In this document: positions 1 to 6,338 of the stretch, piece by piece
Layout: each line of letters opens with the position of its first letter
Numbering within the stretch: position 1 is the stretch's first letter
Assembly: GCA_007130245.1 (NCBI GenBank)
Contig: SLSW01000038.1
Location: 1 to 51,322 of the forward strand
Source: Micromonosporaceae bacterium
Lineage (GTDB): Bacteria > Actinomycetota > Actinomycetes > Mycobacteriales > Micromonosporaceae
Direction: 5' to 3'
Length of the DNA stretch: 51,322 nt
Program-made: the position numbers and the translations under genes
Notes under the pieces: generated by a model
Told to the model about the DNA's origin: nothing
The model's input: the letters and a program-made list of their open reading frames with translations, nothing else
The model's database searches: none

Positions 1-28
1 GACTAGGTGCCGGGCAGACCGGCGTGGC

Positions 29-391
29 TCAGTAGACCAGCGCGCGGGCGTCCTCGGCGAGCGTCTCCTCCACGAACGCCGCGGCGCCGGCGATGCGGAT
101 CCCCGGCAGCACGTCGGCTCCGGTGATGTCGCGCCGGGCCGCGCACTGGGTGCAGACGGTCACCGTGCCGCCGGCCAGCACCGCCTCCAGCAGGTCGGCC
201 AGCGGCGCCGCATGCGGCAGTTCGAACTCGGCGGCGCGGCCGGGCAGGGCGTACCAGGTCGACTCGCCGGTCAGCCACAGCGACACCCGGGCACCGGCGG
301 CCAGCCCGGTCGCCGCCACCGTGAACGCCTGGGCACAGCGCTCCGGGGCGTCCGCGCCGGCGGTGGCCTTGATGACGAGTGAGGCGGCCAT
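29..391 (-). CDS. DsrE/DsrF-like family protein
   Basis: A 120-residue protein resembling the DsrE/DsrF sulfur-relay fold. It has a central CTQCAARR segment and a C-terminal GIRIAGAAAFVEETL stretch typical of this fold. The two Cys of CTQC could act in sulfur or redox chemistry, which is inference. I place the start at 391 because TATGCT (399-404, minus strand) lies 7 nt before this ATG, fitting a leaderless transcript; an upstream in-frame start at 403 would lie inside that box. It is divergent from the small membrane ORF and the nitrobindin-like gene. No pathway can be assigned from sequence alone. Confidence 0.75.
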   Translation of the reverse strand: MAASLVIKATAGADAPERCAQAFTVAATGLAAGARVSLWLTGESTWYALPGRAAEFELPHAAPLADLLEAVLAGGTVTVCTQCAARRDITGADVLPGIRIAGAAAFVEETLAEDARALVY

Positions 392-440
392 GCGCCACAG
401 CATAGGATCGCGGGGTCGCAGTTACGCGAGAGGGGCGTCG

Positions 441-542
441 TTGGTTACCGAGATCGGATTCGTCAGCCTGCTGGTGGCCGGCTTCGGAGTGCTGGCCGGC
501 GGGCTGGTCTACGCGGCCGTGCGCACGGGACGCGGGCGCTGA
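441..542 (+). CDS. Small single-span membrane protein (33 aa, TTG start)
   Basis: A short ORF starting with TTG at 441, with a GAGAGGGG ribosome-binding site 5 nt upstream. It encodes a few polar residues (VTEIG), one hydrophobic helix of about 20 residues (FVSLLVAGFGVLAGGLVYAA) and a basic tail (RTGRGR). Its TGA overlaps the ATG of the next gene (TGATG), so the two are probably translationally coupled. Hydrophobicity, RBS and coupling support it being real; the non-ATG start and small size keep confidence moderate. Function unknown. Confidence 0.5.
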   Translation: MVTEIGFVSLLVAGFGVLAGGLVYAAVRTGRGR

Positions 543-1135
543 TGAGCGGCGAGGAGCAGGCGCCGCCGCCGTGGCAGGACGCGCCGGAACCCACCCCGTA
601 CCCGTACTCCGACACCGATGATCCGCGCGCCGGCCCGGACCTGCACCCGGCGCTGCTGGGGCTGCTGCCGTTCATCGGCGCGTGGCGCGGGCGCGGGCGC
701 GGCGGCTACCCGACCATCGAGGACTTCGACTACGCCCAGGAGATCCGCATCAGCCACGACGGGCGCCCGTTCCTGTCGTACGAGTCGCGGGCGTGGCTGC
801 TCGACGCCGACTCGCGGCCGGTGCGACCGGCCGGGCGGGAGAGCGGCTGGATCCGCCCGGTGGCGAACGACGGCGGCCGGCCCACCGACGAGGTGGAGGT
901 GCTGTTGACCACCCCCACCGGGATCATGGAGCTGTACTACGGCCGGGTGGACGGGCTCAAGCTGGAGATTGCCACCGACATGGTGATGCGCACCGCCACG
1001 GCCAAGGAGGTCACCGCCGGGCACCGGCTGTACGGGATCGTCGAGGGTGCGCTGCTGTACGCGTACGAGATGGCTGCGGTCGGCCACGGCCTGACCCCGC
1101 ACCTGTCGGCCCGCCTGACCCGCGCGAGCTCCTGA
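542..1135 (+). CDS. Nitrobindin-like heme-binding beta-barrel protein (FABP/DUF1794 family)
   Basis: A 197-residue protein of the nitrobindin/THAP4 type. After a Pro-rich N-terminus (about 25 residues) comes HPALLGLLPFIGAWRGRG, containing the family GxWxGxG motif, then PTIEDFDYAQEI, alternating strands, and a C-terminal segment with AAVGHGLTPHLSARL whose His is the expected proximal heme ligand. Family members bind ferric heme and act on nitric oxide or peroxynitrite. It is cytoplasmic, with no signal peptide. Its start overlaps the stop of the small membrane ORF by one base. It converges on the DUF4352-like gene 11 bp downstream. Confidence 0.85.
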   Translation: MSGEEQAPPPWQDAPEPTPYPYSDTDDPRAGPDLHPALLGLLPFIGAWRGRGRGGYPTIEDFDYAQEIRISHDGRPFLSYESRAWLLDADSRPVRPAGRESGWIRPVANDGGRPTDEVEVLLTTPTGIMELYYGRVDGLKLEIATDMVMRTATAKEVTAGHRLYGIVEGALLYAYEMAAVGHGLTPHLSARLTRASS

Positions 1136-1146
1136 CACCCCAGGCG

Positions 1147-1743
1147 TCAGTCGGTCGGCGGCGTCAGCGGCAGCGGCGGGCCGCCGATGGTGACCGCTTC
1201 CCCGCGCGAGTACACGTCGAAGTGAACGCCGACGTGGGTCACGCGGCCGTGCGGCGGCAGGTCGTACTCGAACGTCGCGGTGGCGTCCTCGCCGGGCTCC
1301 AGGGTCCCGAACGGCTCCGGGTCGTCGAGCACCGGCAGGTAACGGACCCCGTCCGGGCCGTGCAGTACCTGCGCGGTGCCCGGGATGGTCAGTTCCTCCT
1401 CGCCATCGTTGCGGACGGTGATCTCCGTCGTGCAGCGTTGACCGTGCACCGTGTCGTCGTTCGCGCCGCACCGGACCTCGTGGACGACGAAGGTCGCGGT
1501 GCCCTCCCGTACCTCGGTCCCGATCGGGTTCCGGGTGGCCTCCTCGGCGATCCGGATCTGGTGCTGGGCGTGCCAGCCGATCGCGATCGCGGCCGGGCCG
1601 AGCGTGATCGCGGCGAGTCCGGTCAACGCCACCAGTCCGGCCGCGCTCGCGCGTCCGAACCGGGCGCCGCGCCCGTCCCGGGAACGGGCGGGCGCGCGGT
1701 GGCGACGGTGACGGTGACGGTGACGGTGAGTGGGTTCAGCCAT
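1147..1743 (-). CDS. Exported DUF4352-like protein with His/Arg-rich N-terminus
   Basis: A 198-residue protein: a cytoplasmic basic stretch THRHRHRHRRH (residues 4-14), one transmembrane segment (AAGLVALTGLAAITLGPAAI, about residues 33-52), then an extracytoplasmic beta-sandwich resembling DUF4352/telokin-like domains (TATFVVHEVRCG ... VRNDGEEELTIPGTAQVL ... LEPGEDATATFEYDLPP). Two Cys (RCG, RCTTEI) may form a disulfide. The start at 1743 is preferred over the longer frame (1821) because the upstream 26 residues look non-coding. The His/Arg stretch is encoded by a 6-bp tandem repeat. Function unknown; probably an envelope protein. Confidence 0.65.
   Translation of the reverse strand: MAEPTHRHRHRHRRHRAPARSRDGRGARFGRASAAGLVALTGLAAITLGPAAIAIGWHAQHQIRIAEEATRNPIGTEVREGTATFVVHEVRCGANDDTVHGQRCTTEITVRNDGEEELTIPGTAQVLHGPDGVRYLPVLDDPEPFGTLEPGEDATATFEYDLPPHGRVTHVGVHFDVYSRGEAVTIGGPPLPLTPPTD
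1704..1727. repeat. 6-bp tandem repeat (GACGGT x4) inside the DUF4352-like gene
   Basis: Four perfect copies of GACGGT on the plus strand. Read on the minus strand they encode alternating His-Arg residues near the N-terminus of the exported protein. Copy number could vary in frame. Confidence 0.85.
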
Positions 1744-1863
1744 GGACGTTCCCGCGGTAGAAATACCTGGAGGGCACAAAACGGACGTTACCCAGAAACC
1801 GAAGCAATATTCGGCTTTCACCCGAAATGCTCGGCCGGTGGGACGGGAATGTCGCCCGTACGG

Positions 1864-2790
1864 TCAGACCGGGTAACCCAGCAGCTGCTGGATGGCGGCG
1901 GTGTGCGCCGACTCCGGCAGCGGGGAACCGTCCAGCTGCCGGACCGGCACGCACCCGCGCACCGACGACGTGAACCACACCCCGTTGGTAGCCGCCAGGT
2001 CCTCCGGGCGCACCATCCGCTCGGCAGCCGTCAGACCGAGTGCACCGGCGTGCGCCAGGAGCCACCGTGCGGTCGTGCCCGCCAGGATTCCGGTATCCGC
2101 CGGCGGCACCGTGCACAACCGGGTGCCGTCCAGCCAGACCAGCGTCGAGGTCGGTGCCTCCAGCGCGTAGCCGTCAGCGGAAATCCACAGCACGTCGTCG
2201 GCGCCGTGGCGGCCGGCCCATCGTTGGGAAGCCATGTTCACCGCGTACGACAGCGACTTCGCTCCGCCCAACAACCACGGCGCATCCCGCCGCGCGTCCG
2301 CGGCCACTCCCAGCGTGGCGGTCACCACGCCGATGCCGTCGCGGCGCGCGGCCCGCATGTGCTCCGGGATCGGCCCGACGGTGGCGAAGACGGTGACCGG
2401 CCCACCCTGCTCGGGGCCACGGGTGCACACCAGTCGCAGCGCGCCTTCCACGTCCTGGCGCCAGGCCGTGCAGGCGGTGACGGCCAGATCGGTCAGGGCC
2501 GCGGCATCGGGCAGCTCCAGATCGAGCCGCGCGGCCGAGGTGGCCATCCGCGCCAGGTGCTCCGGCAGCAGCCAGGGCTTACCAGCACGTACGTGCAAGG
2601 TCTCGAAGATGCCATCCCCGCGCAGGACGCCGAGGTCGTCTGCCCGCAGCACCGGCGTGTCGACCGGCACCACGCCGCGCCCCAGCACCGCCACCACCCG
2701 CTCCTGCGGTCCTCGCGCGCTGCGGTCCTCGCTCACGCGGTGCTCGTTGGGCGTTCGCTGCGGTCCTCGCGCGCTGCGGTCCTCGCTCAC
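1864..2790 (-). CDS. pabC: Aminodeoxychorismate lyase / class IV aminotransferase
   Basis: A PLP-dependent class IV fold protein; the best guess is 4-amino-4-deoxychorismate lyase, which releases 4-aminobenzoate and pyruvate for folate synthesis. The catalytic Lys is in GGAKSLSYAVNMAS; the family signature region ALEAPTSTLVWL and the GDGIFET motif near the N-terminus are present. The family-like sequence begins at RVVAVLGRGVV; the about 29 residues before it come from two copies of a 54-bp-period repeat, each supplying GTG-SEDRSARGPQ. GTG at 2790 has TAGGCT 6 nt upstream (2797-2802, minus strand); GTG at 2736 is the alternative start. A branched-chain or D-amino-acid aminotransferase cannot be excluded. 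Confidence 0.8.
   Translation of the reverse strand: MSEDRSARGPQRTPNEHRVSEDRSARGPQERVVAVLGRGVVPVDTPVLRADDLGVLRGDGIFETLHVRAGKPWLLPEHLARMATSAARLDLELPDAAALTDLAVTACTAWRQDVEGALRLVCTRGPEQGGPVTVFATVGPIPEHMRAARRDGIGVVTATLGVAADARRDAPWLLGGAKSLSYAVNMASQRWAGRHGADDVLWISADGYALEAPTSTLVWLDGTRLCTVPPADTGILAGTTARWLLAHAGALGLTAAERMVRPEDLAATNGVWFTSSVRGCVPVRQLDGSPLPESAHTAAIQQLLGYPV
2704..2740. repeat. 37-bp direct repeat, copy 1 (start-codon repeat)
   Basis: Identical over 37 bp to 2758-2794. On the minus strand it contains GTGAGCGAGGACCGCAGC and a second GAGGACCGCAG, so it carries a potential GTG start followed by SEDRSARGPQ. Confidence 0.95.
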
Positions 2791-2794
2791 GCGG
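2758..2794. repeat. 37-bp direct repeat, copy 2 (start-codon repeat)
   Basis: Perfect copy of 2704-2740, offset by exactly 54 bp (18 codons), so the pabC frame is kept through both. Its right end supplies the GTG at 2790. Confidence 0.95.
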
Positions 2795-2832
2795 GCAGCC
2801 TATCGTCTGGGCACGTGAGCGAGGACCGCAGC
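2773..2832. repeat. 19-bp inverted repeat around a back-to-back -10 region
   Basis: Arms 2773-2791 and 2814-2832 are perfect reverse complements (CGTGAGCGAGGACCGCAGC) separated by 22 nt. Between them lie overlapping, opposite -10-like boxes: TAGGCT for the minus strand (2797-2802) and TATCGT for the plus strand (2801-2806). The plus arm is followed by a 13-codon ORF only (2815-2856), which ends over the stop codon of the next gene. Confidence 0.9.
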
Positions 2833-2852
2833 AGCGGCGAACCTCGCGGGAC

Positions 2853-3620
2853 CTAGGTGAGCGCGTCGACGATCTTGCGGGCCAGCGGCTCGTGCTTGGC
2901 GTAGTGGTTGGGAAACGCCGAGACCTGCACCCGCTGGGCGGCCACGGTGATGGGCATGTTCTCCCATCCCGGCACCCTCGCCAGCGCCTCGTAGAACTTC
3001 GTGGCCGAGTACGCCGGGTCCATGATCTGCGAGACGCTGCCCCATCCGGTGCTGGGTCGCTGCTGGAACAGCCCGACCGAGTCATGGTCGTAGCCGACGC
3101 CGTCGTTAGGGATGTTCAGCGACTGCGGATACACCGGGTTCCCGAGGTTGCGCAGGTAGGTCTCCTGCAGCGCGGTCGCGATCGCCACCACGTACGCGCG
3201 CTCGGGCAGCCCGGCCCGCTTGCCCATCGCCACGATGACCGCGGCGTGGTCCATCTGCTGCTGGGTCAGCCCGCCCACCGGCGTCGGCTTCGGCGGAGGA
3301 GCCGGCCGGGCGCTCGCCTCGACCGCCCGCGGCTGGGCCAGCGGCGGTGCCGGGGCTGGGGCCTGCGTCACCGCCTCCGAGGGCGGAGCGGCTTCCCGCG
3401 GCGCCCCCCGGGAGGACACCTCGGCTGCGGCCTCGCGGTCGCTGAGCCGGGCGCTGGCCGCAGAGGCCTCCGCGGTGAGCGCCACCGAGGACGCCCCGTT
3501 GTCCGGTGGTGGGGCGGCGGCGCTGCCGGAGACCGAGACCGTGGCGACGGCCATGACCATCAGCAGCGCGGCTGATCGCCGTCGCGTCGTCGTCCGGGGC
3601 CGGCGCGCGGCGGCTTCCAT
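2853..3620 (-). CDS. Exported transglycosylase-like protein
   Basis: A 255-residue protein. It has a basic N-terminus and a hydrophobic signal or anchor (SAALLMVMAVATVSVSGSAAA), an Ala/Pro-rich linker of about 85 residues, and a C-terminal globular domain starting at GGLTQQQMDHAAVIV. That domain has an SLT/lysozyme-like pattern: ALQETYLRNLGN (candidate catalytic Glu), GYDHDSVGLFQQRPSTGWG, and SAFPNHYAKHEP near the end. The expected role is peptidoglycan remodelling outside the membrane (inference). The start at 3620 (MEAAARRP) is chosen just before the basic/hydrophobic signal; an in-frame GTG at 3701 would add 27 Arg/Pro-rich residues. Confidence 0.7.
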   Translation of the reverse strand: MEAAARRPRTTTRRRSAALLMVMAVATVSVSGSAAAPPPDNGASSVALTAEASAASARLSDREAAAEVSSRGAPREAAPPSEAVTQAPAPAPPLAQPRAVEASARPAPPPKPTPVGGLTQQQMDHAAVIVAMGKRAGLPERAYVVAIATALQETYLRNLGNPVYPQSLNIPNDGVGYDHDSVGLFQQRPSTGWGSVSQIMDPAYSATKFYEALARVPGWENMPITVAAQRVQVSAFPNHYAKHEPLARKIVDALT

Positions 3621-3921
3621 GTGACGGTGTCGGGAGCGGTACGGTTCGGGCCGCCGGTGCCTGCCGACGCCGGGGGCCGCGTCGTTTCTGGGGGGATGCA
3701 CGCGGTCAGGTTAAACGTGGTTCCGGGGGCAAAACCGCAGGTCATAGCGTGTCCTCGGTCACTATCGGGCACCGGGTTCTGCGCGTTGGGTGCGATCCGG
3801 GCCCGCTCCTGCACCGTGGGCGATGAATCGGACTAGCCGGAAATGCCAGCCGAGTCGCCGGCAGACGTGGCCGAGCCGGGCAGCGCCCGGACCCTCGCGC
3901 GGACCGCATTATGATCGAGCG
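3621..3921. other. Divergent intergenic region between the transglycosylase-like gene and fur
   Basis: About 300 bp with no supported gene. The right end carries the fur -10 box (TATGAT, 3910-3915). An overlapping ORF on the minus strand (start about 3742) looks like chance. I looked for a cyclic-di-AMP riboswitch, common before actinobacterial cell-wall hydrolases, and did not find its conserved segments. Confidence 0.5.
3910..3915 (+). promoter_or_regulatory. -10 box of a likely leaderless fur promoter
   Basis: TATGAT is followed by CGAGCG and then the GTG start of fur. With transcription starting about 6-7 nt after the box, the mRNA would begin at the start codon. Confidence 0.55.
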
Positions 3922-4350
3922 GTGACGGACAGCTCGCTGGCCCAGGTGCTCAGGTCGCACGGGCTGCGGATGACCCCGCAGCGGCAGCTCGTGCTCGACG
4001 CGGTGCGGCAGCTGGGCCACGCCACCCCCGAGCAGGTGCACAACGCGGTGCAGCGGGTTGCCGACTCGGTCAACATCACCACCGTCTACCGGACCCTGGA
4101 GCTGCTGGAGGAGCTCGGTCTGGTCACCCACACCCACCTGTCCCACGGGGCTCCCACGTACCATCCGGCCGACGAGGACCAGCACATCCATCTCGTCTGC
4201 CGCGACTGTGGCACCGTGGAGGGCGTGGAACCGGAGCTGCTTGCTCCGCTGGCGCGGGAACTGCGGCGCCAGCGAGGCTTCGAAGTCGACATCGGTCACG
4301 TGGCGCTGTTCGGGCGCTGCGGGACGTGCGGAGGACGTGATGATCGCTGA
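3922..4350 (+). CDS. Fur-family metal-dependent regulator
   Basis: A 142-residue winged-helix repressor. The N-terminal DNA-binding part (HGLRMTPQRQLVLDAVRQLGHATPEQVHNAV, then SVNITTVYRTLELLEELGLV) is textbook Fur. The dimerisation domain has DEDQHIHLVCRDCGTVEG with the first CxxC, and the protein ends in RCGTCGG with a second CxxC, so a structural zinc site is expected. The GTG start at 3922 follows TATGAT by exactly 6 nt, suggesting a leaderless mRNA; a longer frame from 3790 has no family similarity. It overlaps ygfZ by 11 nt. The metal sensed (Fe, Zn or other) cannot be told from sequence. Confidence 0.9.
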   Translation: MTDSSLAQVLRSHGLRMTPQRQLVLDAVRQLGHATPEQVHNAVQRVADSVNITTVYRTLELLEELGLVTHTHLSHGAPTYHPADEDQHIHLVCRDCGTVEGVEPELLAPLARELRRQRGFEVDIGHVALFGRCGTCGGRDDR

Positions 4351-5419
4351 CAACGCGGTCGCGGTCGCGGCGGTCGACCCGGACTCACCGGACGCGGCAG
4401 TGGCCGCCCACTACGGGGACCCGATGAGCGAGCAGCGCACGCTGGTCACCGGCGCCGGTCTGGTCGACCGGTCCCACCGCGGCGTGCTCGCGGTGCCAGG
4501 GCCGGAGCGGCTGAGCTGGCTGCACAACCTGACCACCCAGCACCTGACCGACCTGGCGGCCGGGCAGGGCACCGAGACGCTGGTGCTGTCCCCGCACGGC
4601 CACATCGAGCACCACGCCCAGCTCACCGAGGACGGGACCACGACCTGGCTGGACACCGAGCCCGGTGCCGCGCCACCGCTGCTGGAGTTTCTGGAGCGCA
4701 TGCGGTTTCTCACCCGGGTGGAGCCGCGCGACGCCACCGGTGAGCAGGCGGTGCTGTCGCTGGTGGGCCCGCGGGTCGATGAGGCGCTCGATGTGCTCGG
4801 CGTCGAACCGCCGGCCGGGCCGGACCTGGTGCCGGTGCCGGGCCCGAAGTTCGCCACCGGCGCGGTGCCGCCGCGGCCCACCGGACGGTACGACGTCAGG
4901 TCGCTGCCGGGTGGCGGCTGGGCCCGCCGCGGCCGGCTCGGAGTGGACCTGCTCGTGCCCCGCGCACGGGTGGGCGAGGTCACCGGCGCCCTGGCCGGAG
5001 CCGGTGTCCCGGCGTGCGGGTTGTGGGCCTATGAGGCGGTGCGGGTGGCCGCCCGGGTGCCGCGGGTGGGTTTCGACACCGACCATCGCACCCTGCCGAT
5101 GGAGGTGGGCATGGTGGCGCCGGCGGTGCACCTGGAAAAGGGGTGCTACCGGGGGCAGGAGACGGTCGCGCGGGTGCACCATCTGGGCCGTCCGCCGCGC
5201 CGGATGGTGCTGGTGCACCTGGACGGCATGACCACCGATCAGTTGCCCGCACCGGGCACCGAGCTCACCACGGGCGGCCGTACGGTCGGCTTTGTCGGCA
5301 CCGCGGTGCGCCACGTCGAGCTCGGGCCCATCGCGCTGGCGGTGGTACGCCGTAACGTGGCCGACGACGCAGCGCTGCTGGTGGGCGACTCCACCGCCGC
5401 CATCGACCCGTCCGCCTGA
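4340..5419 (+). CDS. ygfZ: Folate-binding protein YgfZ (Fe-S cluster biogenesis)
   Basis: A 359-residue GcvT-like protein of the YgfZ/IBA57 family, which helps assemble or repair iron-sulfur enzymes using a folate. The diagnostic K-G-C-Y-x-G-Q-E motif is present as EKGCYRGQET near residue 270, together with WLHNLTTQHL near the N-terminus. The ATG at 4340 has GGAGGAC just upstream and lies inside the end of fur, so the two genes are co-translated; a GTG at 4337 is also possible. The pairing with a Fur regulator suggests control by metal or Fe-S status (inference). Confidence 0.9.
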   Translation: MIADNAVAVAAVDPDSPDAAVAAHYGDPMSEQRTLVTGAGLVDRSHRGVLAVPGPERLSWLHNLTTQHLTDLAAGQGTETLVLSPHGHIEHHAQLTEDGTTTWLDTEPGAAPPLLEFLERMRFLTRVEPRDATGEQAVLSLVGPRVDEALDVLGVEPPAGPDLVPVPGPKFATGAVPPRPTGRYDVRSLPGGGWARRGRLGVDLLVPRARVGEVTGALAGAGVPACGLWAYEAVRVAARVPRVGFDTDHRTLPMEVGMVAPAVHLEKGCYRGQETVARVHHLGRPPRRMVLVHLDGMTTDQLPAPGTELTTGGRTVGFVGTAVRHVELGPIALAVVRRNVADDAALLVGDSTAAIDPSA

Positions 5420-5465
5420 TCCTCCCTGGACCGGCGGGGTTGGGGGTGGCTGGGAGGATGAGCGC

Positions 5466-6338
5466 ATGAGCGCGGGAACCCTGATCACGGTGGCCCCGAC
5501 CGGGGCCGAGGCGGACAAGGCGGAGGTGCCGGCGCTGCCGGTGACCCCGGACGAACTGGTCGCCACCGCCAAGGACTGCCAGGCCGCCGGCGCCGGCATC
5601 ATCCACGTCCACATCCGCGACGACGACGCCCGACCGACCCTGGATCTGGGTCGGCTGCGCGACACCGTCGCGGCGTTGCGCACGGCGACCGACCTGGTGG
5701 TCCAGCTGTCCACCGGCGGCGCGGTCACCGACGCCGAGACCGACCGGTTGCGCGTGCTCGACGCGGCCCCGGAGATGGCCTCCTGCACCATGGGCACGGT
5801 CAACTTCGGCGACGAGGTCTTCTCCAACCGCTGGGACCTCATCGTCGCGCTGCACACCCGGATGCAGGAGCGCGGGGTGGTGCCCGAGTACGAGATCTTC
5901 GACCTGGGCCACCTGTGGTCACTGCAGCGGCTGCTGGAACGGTACGGACTGCCGGCCGGCGGGCACGTGCACGTCGACCTGGTGATGGGCGTACCGGGTG
6001 GGATGCCGGGCACCGCCGCGGCGCTGGTCGCCTGCCAGGCGGCCCTGCGTGCCCTGCCGGAGGGCACCACCTACTCGGCCACCGGCATCGGCCGCACCAC
6101 GCTGCCGGTGATGCTGGCGTCACTGTCGGCCGGTGGGCACCTGCGGGTGGGCATGGAGGACACGCTGTCGTACGCCCGCCGCCAGCCGGTCGAGTCGAAC
6201 GCGCAACTGGTCAGCCGGGCCGCCGAGCTGGCCCGGATCGCCCAGCGCCCACCGTTGACTGCCCACGAGGTGCGCCAGCTGCTGCGGATCCCGCCGGGCT
6301 CAGGCGTGCCCTCGACCGGGATCGGGCAGCAGCAGTGA
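5466..6338 (+). CDS. BKACE-type 3-keto acid cleavage enzyme
   Basis: A 290-residue TIM-barrel protein of the beta-keto acid cleavage enzyme family (DUF849), which condenses a beta-keto acid with acetyl-CoA using a divalent metal. Visible signatures: N-terminal ITVAPTGA, the metal-binding HVHIRDD, STGG, the EYEIFDLGHLW segment, and GGHLRVGMEDT near the C-terminus. The start at 5466 has GGGAGG upstream. The substrate is not predictable (3-keto-5-aminohexanoate is only the founding example). Its last 39 nt overlap the 3' end of lanM on the other strand. Confidence 0.85.
   Translation: MSAGTLITVAPTGAEADKAEVPALPVTPDELVATAKDCQAAGAGIIHVHIRDDDARPTLDLGRLRDTVAALRTATDLVVQLSTGGAVTDAETDRLRVLDAAPEMASCTMGTVNFGDEVFSNRWDLIVALHTRMQERGVVPEYEIFDLGHLWSLQRLLERYGLPAGGHVHVDLVMGVPGGMPGTAAALVACQAALRALPEGTTYSATGIGRTTLPVMLASLSAGGHLRVGMEDTLSYARRQPVESNAQLVSRAAELARIAQRPPLTAHEVRQLLRIPPGSGVPSTGIGQQQ

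Noticed and set aside
682-2856. 724-codon open frame on the plus strand
   Set aside because: It covers parts of the nitrobindin gene and the antisense of two other genes, and its composition is typical of a shadow frame.
2815-2856. 13-codon plus-strand ORF starting in the inverted repeat
   Set aside because: Has a promoter-like box and GTG, but is too short and ends over the stop of the neighbouring gene; treated as a by-product of the repeat.
3621-3790. Cyclic-di-AMP (ydaO) riboswitch before the transglycosylase-like gene
   Set aside because: Such riboswitches are common before actinobacterial wall hydrolases, but the conserved segments are not present on the minus strand here.
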